Shown here piece after piece: positions 32,857 to 42,168 of a stretch of DNA of 64,000 bases. The notes below the pieces were generated by a model. That model searched no databases and was not told the DNA's origin. It saw only the letters and a list, made by a program, of their open reading frames with translations. The translations under genes were made by a program, and so were the position numbers. Source of the DNA: Parapedobacter defluvii (GTDB lineage: Bacteria; Bacteroidota; Bacteroidia; Sphingobacteriales; Sphingobacteriaceae). The stretch is taken from positions 1 through 64,000 of the forward strand of contig NZ_BMIK01000003.1 of assembly GCF_014642075.1 (NCBI RefSeq). Direction: 5' to 3'. Within the stretch, counting starts at the first letter, position 1; each line of letters begins with the position of its first letter.

Positions 32857-34500
32857 TTATTGAATTCGAAGAACCTGTCCTTGTTCGATCAGCGATTTAC
32901 CCAGTTGATCATAGGGAACATCCTGAACGGCACAACGGCGATCGACTGTCAACGCCGCGGCTGTGGCAGCTGCCTGACCCAATGCCATAAACGTAAATTC
33001 AATCCGGATGGCACCGTAGGCGATGTGGCTTGAAGATGGACAGGTCGGCGCGATTAAATTGGTACATTCACTTCGCCTAGGTACCAATGCCCGATAGGAA
33101 ATGCCAAATGGCTGCCACCAATCGCCCCCAAAGACAAATCCTTCATTGTAAGCATATCCATCCTTGACGATGGTCCGGACATTGTGCACGTCGGGCGGCC
33201 AGAAGGCCACGGCAACCGGATCTGCTACCGGTGTTGGATTCAGCTTATCCGCATGATGTTCTGTGATCACGTAATCGGATACCATACGGCGCGCATCCCT
33301 TACATAAAATATCCGGGGCCATCCCCCGTTGTCCTGAAATTCGTCTTTAGGCAATCCCCAGTTCGACCATGCTTTCTGCAAGTCGGGATCTAGCTGCCCT
33401 ACCTCAGTATCATTGGCCAAAAAATAAAATAGTCCTTGTGTGAAATCCCGGTGATACGCCAGAATCTGTTGCCGTTGGTTCCGATCACCTGCTGGGTAAC
33501 CGTAGTTCATCCCATTCAGGTTATGGGACACATCGCTACCGCCGTTGAAATCAGTTTTCCGGTTGGGAAGACCGACACGGGGCCGGTAGATTTGTCCCCC
33601 CGCTTTTAGGTACCGAATGAACAACTCATAGTGACTTCGATCGTAGTTTTCCGGTTTTGGAAGCGGAAGGCGATTTTCGGCACTATCTGTCAGGCAGACC
33701 CTGAAACAATACGCTTGAAGGCGGTGATCGGCGGTGCCCGGTGTACCCAATGATTCATCCAATACGCCATGGATTGTACCGCTTTCCGGACGACCGGGCT
33801 CCCGGTACGGATCGACTTTGACAGCAAACTGGCAATGTGTAGTGTGTTCTCTAATCCCGTTTTTTGTCTCTTCATACTCCGCATTTGCCTCACGCCCGAT
33901 CACTGTGGATACGCCTACCGCAGCCAACACATCACCTTCTAGGGTTGCATCAATGAACACCTTTCCATTGATCACACCTTTTTCGGTACGGATGGAACGA
34001 ATGGTCCCGTTTTCCATAATTGCAGGCGTTTCACCCTCAACGAGCGGCGCTTCCAAAAGTACGGTAATCGGCAATTCCCTAACCCAATCATTAATAACCT
34101 GTTCAGCAACGTGCGGTTCAAACCGCCACATACGCGGATTTTTTAACTTTTGTTGGACTGCACGGTCGAATGAATCACGTATACCATATGCGTCGGCTAT
34201 CCGTCGATAAAATTCCAGGGCAAGTCCACCCACCGCCGGACTGTTCTGAAATTCGTGATGGTTGTCGATATCCGTTCCGCCCAATCCTTCAACGTTGATG
34301 CCGCCCAGGTGGTTGCCGGGTTCCACAAGTACCACCGATTTCCCCAACTTTGCCCCCTGAATAGCTGCGATGAATCCAGAAGATCCGCCGCCGTAAATTA
34401 CAATATCGTATTCGCGCTCTTGGGTACATCCTCCGGCAATTGCCCCGAGGAGGCCCATTGCTAGGCTTAAAAGAAGTGTTCCCAACTGATGTCTTTTCAT
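32857..34500 (-). CDS. FAD-dependent oxidoreductase, exported lipoprotein
   Basis: The 547-aa protein has a lipoprotein signal (LAMGLLGAIAGGC) and an FAD-binding N-terminus (DIVIYGGGSSGFIAAIQGAK, then VVLVEPGNHLGGI). The later part has VFIDATLEGDVLAAVGV and a C-terminal IRIEFTFMALGQAAATAA helix. This is the FAD_oxidored type, common in Bacteroidota polysaccharide- and sugar-related loci. Lipid-anchored outside the cytoplasm, it probably oxidises the substrate taken up by the neighbouring SusCD pair (inference). Confidence 0.88.
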   Translation of the reverse strand: MKRHQLGTLLLSLAMGLLGAIAGGCTQEREYDIVIYGGGSSGFIAAIQGAKLGKSVVLVEPGNHLGGINVEGLGGTDIDNHHEFQNSPAVGGLALEFYRRIADAYGIRDSFDRAVQQKLKNPRMWRFEPHVAEQVINDWVRELPITVLLEAPLVEGETPAIMENGTIRSIRTEKGVINGKVFIDATLEGDVLAAVGVSTVIGREANAEYEETKNGIREHTTHCQFAVKVDPYREPGRPESGTIHGVLDESLGTPGTADHRLQAYCFRVCLTDSAENRLPLPKPENYDRSHYELFIRYLKAGGQIYRPRVGLPNRKTDFNGGSDVSHNLNGMNYGYPAGDRNQRQQILAYHRDFTQGLFYFLANDTEVGQLDPDLQKAWSNWGLPKDEFQDNGGWPRIFYVRDARRMVSDYVITEHHADKLNPTPVADPVAVAFWPPDVHNVRTIVKDGYAYNEGFVFGGDWWQPFGISYRALVPRRSECTNLIAPTCPSSSHIAYGAIRIEFTFMALGQAAATAAALTVDRRCAVQDVPYDQLGKSLIEQGQVLRIQ

Positions 34501-34518
34501 AATTAATAGCCTCCGTTA

Positions 34519-35988
34519 TTAATAGCCTTCGTTTTGTATCAATGCTGCATTTGCATCGATCTCCCGCTGCGGAATGGGAAGATAACGATTGAAATCTTTT
34601 ATATTGGCATCACGTGAAAAACTGTTTTCGGCCTTCACTGCTTCAATCAGACGGTCGCGACGCACTAAATCAAACCACCGGTTGGCTTCGAAACAAAATT
34701 CTAGCCTTCTTTCTTTTAACACAGCCTCCCTGAACCTAGTCAGGTTCAATCCATCCAATGGTTGCAATCCGGCGCGCATCCGCACGCGATTCAGCGCCGC
34801 ATACGCATCGTCGGTTGGCCCACCGTTGCTTTCATTTAACGCCTCGGCATAAATCAGCAAGATATCCGAAAACCGAAGATAAGGAAAGCTTTTACCCGCC
34901 TGCCCAGACAAGGTCGCAGTCAGGTCGGCAAGCTTCCAGAAAGAAACTGCAAGTGCTGGATCGGGATTGTCGATGGATAGATTGACAACAGCACCCGTAT
35001 TGGGATGAATATACGAAGTCAAAAAAGTAACCGCTTTCCGTTCATCGTTCGCTTCATAACCAGCAAAAAGACTTTTGGTAGCGCGTAAAATACCGCTTCC
35101 TGTTCCGGGCACGATCGGTGCTCCACGCGGGGCATAGCCTGTCGCCAGGTTATTGCCAGACAGATCCGTAATGTAGAGTATTTCAAACAACGATTCCTTT
35201 CCACATCGGTTTGCCATATCGTACACTTGTTCATAGTCTTCCCATAGGTCATAAAGCCCCAGATCGATAACCTCTTTTGCTTTTGCCGCGGCCTGCGCCC
35301 AATAGGGTGAAGCAGAATTGTTACCTGCGCGTGTAAGCAGCACCTTAGCAAGGAGGCCCATCGCCGCACCACGTGTGGCGCGACCGACATCGTTACCCGT
35401 ATACGATGTTGGAAGCAACTGTCCAGCCGTGTTAAGATCGTCAATGATGGTTTCGAACACCTGATCAGAAGGCTGTCGTGGCACCTCAATCCCATTTAAG
35501 GAGGTTACCTCTTCCAACACCAGCGGCACATCTCCAAAGAAGCGCACCAGATTGAAATAATGAAACGCACGAAGAAAGTGAGCTTCACCGAGGTATTGGT
35601 TCTTTAACTGGTCATCCATCTCTATACTAGGTACGCGAGCCAACAGGACGTTTGATCGCTGTATACCCGAATATGCGGTGGCCCAAATGTTTCCGACGAA
35701 CGTATTCTCCGGCGTCAGGTTGTAATTCCATAGGGCTACACGGTCTGCATTCCCGGTTAAAAATGGAATTGCGTCATCTGAAGCAACATTATTGGGCGTA
35801 TTAATCACCTCGTCTCTGTAAAGATCTCGAAGCTGTCCGTATAATGCAATGGCTGCCGAATTTGCATCTTCGGGTGTCCTGTAGAACGTATTAACCGACT
35901 TCGAATCTACGCGTTCCAAATCAAGATCGGGTACGCAAGAGGAGTAAACGAGTGAAGTGATCGCCAAAAGTTTTATAATCGTTTTCAT
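34519..35988 (-). CDS. SusD/RagB-family lipoprotein
   Basis: The 489-aa protein has a lipoprotein signal (LLAITSLVYSSC) and the typical SusD features AHFLRAFHYFNLVRFFGDVP, LLAKVLLTRAG, FPYLRFSDILLIYAEALNES, VLKERRLEFCFEANRWFDL and RYLPIPQREIDAN. It is the surface lid and ligand-binding partner of the SusC encoded just upstream, and stands after an STN-type SusC and an ECF-sigma/FecR pair, so it is substrate-regulated. Confidence 0.97.
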   Translation of the reverse strand: MKTIIKLLAITSLVYSSCVPDLDLERVDSKSVNTFYRTPEDANSAAIALYGQLRDLYRDEVINTPNNVASDDAIPFLTGNADRVALWNYNLTPENTFVGNIWATAYSGIQRSNVLLARVPSIEMDDQLKNQYLGEAHFLRAFHYFNLVRFFGDVPLVLEEVTSLNGIEVPRQPSDQVFETIIDDLNTAGQLLPTSYTGNDVGRATRGAAMGLLAKVLLTRAGNNSASPYWAQAAAKAKEVIDLGLYDLWEDYEQVYDMANRCGKESLFEILYITDLSGNNLATGYAPRGAPIVPGTGSGILRATKSLFAGYEANDERKAVTFLTSYIHPNTGAVVNLSIDNPDPALAVSFWKLADLTATLSGQAGKSFPYLRFSDILLIYAEALNESNGGPTDDAYAALNRVRMRAGLQPLDGLNLTRFREAVLKERRLEFCFEANRWFDLVRRDRLIEAVKAENSFSRDANIKDFNRYLPIPQREIDANAALIQNEGY

Positions 35989-36099
35989 CTAATTATTTTT
36001 TTAATCGGTTGATGAGCGCTCGATGTAAATAATGATTGCCTTGTGTGTCAATATTATTTACTTCTCGGTTTCATATTATGTTAGTCAACGCATGATTAG

Positions 36100-39000
36100 C
36101 TATAAACCGATATTCAATCCTACCAAAAATGTTTTAGCTGCGGGATATCCCCCATAATCCATGCCCTGGCTAATTGATGTCGTACCGAAACGGCTCACTT
36201 CGGGGTCATATCCTTCGTATTTTGTCAAGGTCCAAACGTTCTGTGCTGCGACATAAATCCGGATAGACCGTCCATCGATCTTACGCAAAAACGACATAGG
36301 AAGCTGATAACCCAAGGAAATATTTTTCAATCGGAGGTAAGAGCCGTCTTCGATATGGAAGGTGGAAAGAATCCGCTGACCGCCCGAAGCATTCGCTCTT
36401 GGAATTGTGCTTGATGGATTTTCGGGGGTCCATCGGTTCACCACGGCTCCAGCCTGATTATTATTTCCGTTGAGGTTATATAGATCAAAGCGCCCATAGT
36501 TCAGGATCTCGTTGCCATAGCTTCCCTGTACAAAAACATTCAGATCAAATCCCCGGTAGCGGAATGTGTTGTTGAAGCCGCCAAAAAATTTCGGATAGCC
36601 ATTGCCTATGACGGTTCGATCTTCATCGTTGATCGTGTTATTACCATCCAAATCTTGGTAACGGATATCCCCCGGTTTGGCATTAGGCTGGGCAGACCCT
36701 ACAATTTCCGTTTCGTTCTGGAAAATGCCATCCATTACTCGTCCATAAAAATTACCTAAAGGTTCACCCACCTTCAGTTGGATGGGATTGGAAACCTGGA
36801 GGTGGCCCACTCCAGAGCCCGTTAGGTATTCAGGCCGGCCATCCAGCCGAAGCACTTCATTTTTATTAAAAGCGATGTTAATGTCCGCATCCCATTGAAA
36901 ACTTTCCGCTGACCCCACATTACTTCCGAGTGCCACTTCCAACCCCGAATTCCGGATTTTCCCGATGTTCTGCAAGGACGTGCTGTAGCCTGTGGTCTGC
37001 GGAACATTTACCGAAAAGAGTAAATTGGCCGTTACTTTATTATAGTAATCGACTGTCAATCGCAGCTGATTATTCAGAAAAGACACATCGGCACCCATGT
37101 CCAATTGACGGTTGCTTTCCCAACCCAGATCGAGGTTACTGATAATTCCGGGCACTCCACCGAGGCGGAGGATAGGGTTTGCCCCACCCAGAATAGCCGT
37201 GCTCTGCGCGATCGTAGACGAGTAGGCATAGTCGGAAATTCCCTGGTTGCCGGTCAACCCATAACTGATGCGTAACTTTGCATCGCTCACCCACCTTCCG
37301 GTGGTGAAAAACGGTTCGTTGGAAATGCGCCAGGCAAACGCTCCCGATGGGAAAAATCCATATTTTTTGTTTGGGCCAAAGCGCGACGATCCGTCGCTCC
37401 GCGCGGTCAGCGTCAGCAGATACCGGCTATCGTATCCATAGTTGACCCGTGCCAGAAAAGAGATCAATGCCCAATCCGCAGCGCCGGAGGATGGCTGACG
37501 TAGCGTAGCTCCAGCACCGAGGTTGTTATACATTGCGAAGTCGTCGTTAAAGTTAACAGCGGAAGCGCCCACACTTTCATTGTGGCTGGCCTGTGCCGTA
37601 TATCCCAACAAGCCGGTCACGTCGTGCTTTTCAGCAAATACGCGTTGATATGTGAGTGTATTCTCGTTCAGCCAATTGTATCCTGAATTTGATGAGACAC
37701 TCGCGGAGCCGTTCGAGTTCGCCCCCAAGGAGATCAGGCGTGTTGCATAGTAATTGGATTTATTATTAGCCACATTAGCCCCGATGGTTGTCCGAAACGT
37801 AAAATAGTTCAGAAAGTAAAGTTCGGCGTACCCGTTAGCAAGGAACCGCATGCCATTGTTGATGTCTGTTACCTCTTTGGCGATGCCCAACGGATTATCT
37901 ACCAGATTTCCGTTCAGTTGTCCTACCTCTCGGTAATACACACCATTCGTATCGTAAATTGGAAAAACCGGGGCATAGTTAATCGCCGCGTTGGTTACAC
38001 CACCACTAGCTCCTCCCTCGGTTTCCGTCCGCGCATTGTTCGTTTTTGTATAGGCTCCTTGCATGCTTAAGCCTACTTTTATCCACGACCGCACCTCACG
38101 ATCCACATTTGCCCGAAGCGTATACCGTTTAAAAGCCGAATTGATAATGATTCCTTCTTGATCGTAATAGCTTCCGGATAATGCATAATTCATTTTATCA
38201 TCCCCACCATTGAATCCCAATTGGTAATTTTGGATGGGCGCATCGCGGAACACAAGATCTTGCCAATCAGTTCCGCTACCCAGCTCGGAGACATTCGGCC
38301 GATCGGGCGATGAACCATCGAAATAAGCACCGCCTCCTGCGTTGATGCGTGCCTCATTGATAAACGCTGCGTATTCGCGTGCGTCCAATAGATCAATCTT
38401 CTTGCTTACCGACTGACTTCCATAATAGCTTTCAAAATTGATGTTCGACTGTCCGCTCCTGCCGCGCTTCGTGGTAACCATCACAACACCATTGGAACCC
38501 CGGGAGCCATATATCGCCGTAGCGGAAGCGTCTTTCAACACCTCTATGGATTCAATATCCGATGGATTGATGGAGTTCAAGTCGCCTGTTGGATACCCAT
38601 CAATGACATACAGGGGCTCGTTGGAAGCATTAACGGAGCCCGTTCCGCGTATGCGAACGGTTGTCTCTCCGCCAGGTCTCGCTGAATTGGTGGTCACCTG
38701 CACACCTGCCGTCCGTCCCTGCAACGCGCGGTCAAGCGCTACAATAGGAGTCGCTTTAATATCGGCCTCTTTCACGCTTGAAACCGCCCCAGTCAGATCA
38801 CTTTTACGTTGTGTACCATAGCCCACGACAATCACCTCGTCCAAATCGCTAACTGCGGATTTTAAGATGACCGCTACTGCCAATTGGCCATTGAGTGGCA
38901 GTTCTTGGGTTTCAAATCCGATCGCGGAAAATATCAGCGATTTATTCGCATCCTCCACAGTTAATTGAAATTCACCGTTGGCAAGGGTGGTAGTCACGGT

Positions 39001-39492
39001 TGACGTACCTTTCAACGTCACCGTCACCCCTTCCAGCGGCTCCCCTTTTTCATCGTTTACCTTTCCACTGATAATCTTTTGCTGCGAATTGCTACTTCCA
39101 ATGTCCGGCGGAAGCTCATTGGATTCAAGAGGCCGGATCACAATCGTATTATCCTTCATGTAATACGTTAGCGATTGCGGCACTAACAGTTTGTTCAACA
39201 CTTCTTCCAGCGGCCTATTAGTAGCTTGTACCGATACTATTGCACGTGGATTCACATACCGATCATTGTACATAATATGATATCCGGTTTGTTGTTTAAT
39301 GGACATCAATACTTGTGATAGGGACTGTTTCTTAACTTTTAACGTGACCGTTTGGGAAAAAGTTGCGGCACTTAGGTGCATACTCGTCCAAAAAAGCAGC
39401 AGCGATAATAGTTTCATTATGCGCATTAATTGGTCTATCTCTCCCTTGGGGCTTTCTCTTTGCCTCAATAAGGGAAATACATAATTTATCAT
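36100..39492 (-). CDS. SusC/RagA-family TonB-dependent transporter with STN domain
   Basis: The 1130-aa protein has a long basic N-region before the signal helix (MKLLSLLLFWTSMHLSA), an STN domain at about residues 45-115 (SLSQVLMSIKQQTGYHIMYN), a carboxypeptidase-like domain (ISGKVNDEKGEPLEGVTVTL), the SusC signature (DEVIVVGYGTQRKSDLTGA) and a plug with YVIDGYPTGD and IEVLKDASATAIYGS. The STN domain signals to the FecR anti-sigma factor encoded upstream, so import and gene induction are coupled. Energy comes through TonB. Start near 39417 is also possible. Confidence 0.97.
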   Translation of the reverse strand: MINYVFPLLRQRESPKGEIDQLMRIMKLLSLLLFWTSMHLSAATFSQTVTLKVKKQSLSQVLMSIKQQTGYHIMYNDRYVNPRAIVSVQATNRPLEEVLNKLLVPQSLTYYMKDNTIVIRPLESNELPPDIGSSNSQQKIISGKVNDEKGEPLEGVTVTLKGTSTVTTTLANGEFQLTVEDANKSLIFSAIGFETQELPLNGQLAVAVILKSAVSDLDEVIVVGYGTQRKSDLTGAVSSVKEADIKATPIVALDRALQGRTAGVQVTTNSARPGGETTVRIRGTGSVNASNEPLYVIDGYPTGDLNSINPSDIESIEVLKDASATAIYGSRGSNGVVMVTTKRGRSGQSNINFESYYGSQSVSKKIDLLDAREYAAFINEARINAGGGAYFDGSSPDRPNVSELGSGTDWQDLVFRDAPIQNYQLGFNGGDDKMNYALSGSYYDQEGIIINSAFKRYTLRANVDREVRSWIKVGLSMQGAYTKTNNARTETEGGASGGVTNAAINYAPVFPIYDTNGVYYREVGQLNGNLVDNPLGIAKEVTDINNGMRFLANGYAELYFLNYFTFRTTIGANVANNKSNYYATRLISLGANSNGSASVSSNSGYNWLNENTLTYQRVFAEKHDVTGLLGYTAQASHNESVGASAVNFNDDFAMYNNLGAGATLRQPSSGAADWALISFLARVNYGYDSRYLLTLTARSDGSSRFGPNKKYGFFPSGAFAWRISNEPFFTTGRWVSDAKLRISYGLTGNQGISDYAYSSTIAQSTAILGGANPILRLGGVPGIISNLDLGWESNRQLDMGADVSFLNNQLRLTVDYYNKVTANLLFSVNVPQTTGYSTSLQNIGKIRNSGLEVALGSNVGSAESFQWDADINIAFNKNEVLRLDGRPEYLTGSGVGHLQVSNPIQLKVGEPLGNFYGRVMDGIFQNETEIVGSAQPNAKPGDIRYQDLDGNNTINDEDRTVIGNGYPKFFGGFNNTFRYRGFDLNVFVQGSYGNEILNYGRFDLYNLNGNNNQAGAVVNRWTPENPSSTIPRANASGGQRILSTFHIEDGSYLRLKNISLGYQLPMSFLRKIDGRSIRIYVAAQNVWTLTKYEGYDPEVSRFGTTSISQGMDYGGYPAAKTFLVGLNIGL

Positions 39493-39651
39493 TACGTTTG
39501 TACGTTTGGATACGTTAAATAACTGGTTTTAAATACGTGGTTTACGACTGGTTCTGTCCAGACATCGGGGAGGTGTTTGCCGCACTTCCCTTTTTGTTTT
39601 ACGAACGATTGAGTGTCATATTTTCTTCATTTGGTTCCCTCCTTTCTTTCA

Positions 39652-40830
39652 TTATTCAACAATCAATTGTTTATCGATCAGGCGTAGTTGGACATTCGGA
39701 ACGTCAGAAACATTCAACAGTTCCAAAACGGTCATTAACGATAAATTCCTACTCATCGTTCCTGTAAATGTATCATTAGGTATGGCTTTGGCATAGACGA
39801 CCTCTACATCATACCACCTGGATATTTGCCACATCATATCTTCAAAAGAGGTATTCTGGAAATAAAATAACCCTTCTTTCCAAGCAATATATTGCTCGAT
39901 AGCTATTTTTTTGACATTCAGAATCCCATTTTTTTGCAGGGTGCTTTGTTGTCCCGGCACGAGTCTGTTTGTGGTATTTGTGCGTGAGTCCACAACCTGC
40001 ACGCTCCCCTCGACCAACGTCGTCCGGGTTGCAGGCTCATCCGGATACGCCGATATGTTAAAAGTGGTACCCAATACTTCTACGGTTTGCCCTGCACTGC
40101 GCACGCGGAAGGGAACGGTTGATTTACTCACTTCAAAAAAAGCTTCGCCTTCAAGTTCCACCAAACGTTCACGCTTGCCAAATCCCGATGGATAGGTTAA
40201 GGTCGAACCGGCGTTGAGCCATACACGGGTCCCATCGGACAGCGTCAATTGGTAGGTGCCTCCCTTTGGTGCAGCCAAAACCAATTGTTGCACACCGCTG
40301 ACGGGCAGATCGACAACTTCACGCAAGTCATCATGATACGCGATGCGATCGTCCTTAACAACAATACCTGATTCCGATTCGCTTAAGTCTATGATACGGC
40401 CATCGGCCAATGTCAGGGTCGCTTTGTTGGTTCCCGGGGGAACATCAGCGACAGCAACGATAGCGACACTTTGATCGCTTTGAATGGTATATCTATCCCT
40501 CACTGAATAAATAATCAAGGTGACCGCCAACACCGCAACCAATATAGCAGCAACATAAGGTAGCCAAGGACGTACCTTTTTTGATTTCAGGGTTGTGACG
40601 CTGTCTTGATAGCCAAAGATGTGGGTAAGTAGCTGCTGTTGTTTAGCTTTGCTCAGGCTGACGGGTACGTCTTCCTGGTCAAATCTTTCGGATAGAAGCT
40701 GCTTGATGGTTTGCTCAAAAGCCGGATCATTCAGATAATCTCGGAATTCTTGCTGATCCAGCGAAGATAGCTTTCCTTCCAAATGATCCGAAAATAGTTC
40801 GTGTATCCGACGATGCTTTGGGTTCATCAA
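39652..40830 (-). CDS. FecR-family anti-sigma factor
   Basis: The 392-aa protein has a cytoplasmic N-terminal domain (HELFSDHLEGKLSSLDQQEF), one membrane helix (PYVAAILVAVLAVTLIIY), a FecR domain (GGTYQLTLSDGTRVWLNAGS, TLTYPSGFGKRERLVELEGE) and the C-terminal DUF4974-like region (FEDMMWQISRWYDVEVVYAK, TGTMSRNLSLMTVLELL). It holds the ECF sigma factor and releases it when the STN domain of the SusC transporter binds ligand. Located between the sigma and SusC genes. Confidence 0.95.
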   Translation of the reverse strand: MMNPKHRRIHELFSDHLEGKLSSLDQQEFRDYLNDPAFEQTIKQLLSERFDQEDVPVSLSKAKQQQLLTHIFGYQDSVTTLKSKKVRPWLPYVAAILVAVLAVTLIIYSVRDRYTIQSDQSVAIVAVADVPPGTNKATLTLADGRIIDLSESESGIVVKDDRIAYHDDLREVVDLPVSGVQQLVLAAPKGGTYQLTLSDGTRVWLNAGSTLTYPSGFGKRERLVELEGEAFFEVSKSTVPFRVRSAGQTVEVLGTTFNISAYPDEPATRTTLVEGSVQVVDSRTNTTNRLVPGQQSTLQKNGILNVKKIAIEQYIAWKEGLFYFQNTSFEDMMWQISRWYDVEVVYAKAIPNDTFTGTMSRNLSLMTVLELLNVSDVPNVQLRLIDKQLIVE

Positions 40831-40908
40831 TGCCTTTTATTAACATTGACACATGTGAAAAAAAATACGGGGTATTCAAAAATATCTTTTTTTGTTTTTC
40901 AACGGATA

Positions 40909-41499
40909 TTAACTGAACAGTGCCATAAAAAACGCAACATAAGAAACCGCGTAGTTCTTAAAATGTGCTCTAATTTTGCGCAAAGCTTCTTTCATATAGG
41001 CGTGCACAGTTTGCGGCGACAGGTTTAACCGTTCCGCCGCTTCTTCATACTTCAACCCCTCCTGATGACAGAGTTGATACACCCGCTTTTGTTGGGCCGG
41101 AAGAGATTCCACGGCTTCATCCAGTATCCGCTTAACGTCTTTGTAATCCAGATTTTCTACGGTGCTGTGGTCAGCCTCCTCAAAACCTACCAGATGTTCG
41201 GCCATGTGTTTAGTCTCAGAAGCCAATTTACGAAGCACGTTAAAGCAATGATTTCTGACAATCCGGTTAAGATACGCCGGGAAATGATCGACCGTATTTA
41301 AACGTTCACGGTCTAACCAAATTTTCAAAAATACATCCTGTACAATCTCTTCCGCCAGTTCTTCCGAATGTGTAATCCGACGACTAAACGCATAAACGAA
41401 AGGATGGTATCGCTCAAAAAGAAGTCTGAAAGCCAGCTGACTCCCGTACTGTATTTGCGCAAGTAATTCTTTTTCGTTCTTATCTTCGTCGGTATTCAA
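40909..41499 (-). CDS. ECF sigma factor of the FecI/SusC-associated type
   Basis: The 196-aa protein has sigma region 2 (AFRLLFERYHPFVYAFSRRI, EELAEEIVQDVFLKIWLDRE) and region 4 (LPAQQKRVYQLCHQEGLKYE, ERLNLSPQTVHAYMKEALRK). It would transcribe the FecR-SusC-SusD locus that follows, on release by FecR. Ends 78 bp before FecR. Confidence 0.95.
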   Translation of the reverse strand: MNTDEDKNEKELLAQIQYGSQLAFRLLFERYHPFVYAFSRRITHSEELAEEIVQDVFLKIWLDRERLNTVDHFPAYLNRIVRNHCFNVLRKLASETKHMAEHLVGFEEADHSTVENLDYKDVKRILDEAVESLPAQQKRVYQLCHQEGLKYEEAAERLNLSPQTVHAYMKEALRKIRAHFKNYAVSYVAFFMALFS

Positions 41500-41524
41500 G
41501 GTACGTTCCGCAAATTGGTGCCGA

Positions 41525-41532
41525 CAAAACTA
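41525..41532 (-). promoter_or_regulatory. -7 promoter element for the sigma/FecR genes
   Basis: On the minus strand this reads TAGTTTTG (TAnnTTTG consensus), 26-33 bp before the sigma-factor ATG. About 20 bp further upstream is TTTT, a weak -33 element. Confidence 0.4.
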
Positions 41533-41657
41533 AGGATAAATGGACGAATCTAAAAATTTCAAGTATTCACTTCCCGCCAACGAAAAGACACCCTATCCCT
41601 ACACATTTGTACTTTCATAAGTGGCTTCAACAGGTTTGGAATTGACGTTATCCACCA

Positions 41658-41685
41658 TAAAAAAAGCTGCCTGAAAGGGCAGCTT
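41658..41685 (-). terminator. Intrinsic terminator of the cold-shock gene
   Basis: On the minus strand the stem AAGCTGCC/GGCAGCTT with a short loop is followed by a run of T. It begins about 30 bp after the cold-shock stop. Confidence 0.85.
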
Positions 41686-41714
41686 CAATGAAAACCAATC
41701 CAATTGACTTTCTG

Positions 41715-41906
41715 TTAGATGAGCTTTACGTTCACCGCATTCGGACCTTTTTTGCCTTTCGCAATTTCAAAAGACACATCGTCTTTCTCACGAATTTGGT
41801 CAATCAGACCTGATACGTGAACGAAAACATCCTCACCGCCACCAATCGGAGTGATGAAGCCGAAACCTTTGGTCTCATTGAAGAATTTTACTACGCCTTC
41901 TTGCAT
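41715..41906 (-). CDS. Cold-shock domain protein
   Basis: The 63-aa protein is a single cold-shock domain with both RNA-binding motifs, KGFGFITP (RNP1) and VFVHVS (RNP2). It binds single-stranded RNA or DNA as a chaperone. It is monocistronic, with a terminator just downstream and an upstream untranslated region of unknown regulation. Confidence 0.95.
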   Translation of the reverse strand: MQEGVVKFFNETKGFGFITPIGGGEDVFVHVSGLIDQIREKDDVSFEIAKGKKGPNAVNVKLI

Positions 41907-42125
41907 TGTGGTATAAAAATAAAAAATTAAATAATAGCGAAGCTACGCATTATTTATGCCAAAAACATTGGAAACTAAAAATTCTTTTTTTGCAACCCCT
42001 CCTGACGGTAAAGGCTTTAAGAATATAATCACACTTTTTTTAAAACAGCTTATGGAATTTTCCCTCCTGTAGCATCCGTGGGGGACAATGCGTCCATATC
42101 CTGTATAATGTGGCGCAATTTTAGT

Positions 42126-42133
42126 TAAGTTTG
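42126..42133 (+). promoter_or_regulatory. -7 promoter element for the alpha-2-macroglobulin gene
   Basis: TAAGTTTG (TAnnTTTG) lies 35 bp before the ATG at 42169. No obvious TTTG at -33. Confidence 0.45.
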
Positions 42134-42168
42134 CGCAAGCACATCGAGGGACATTAATTTCTAACAGC

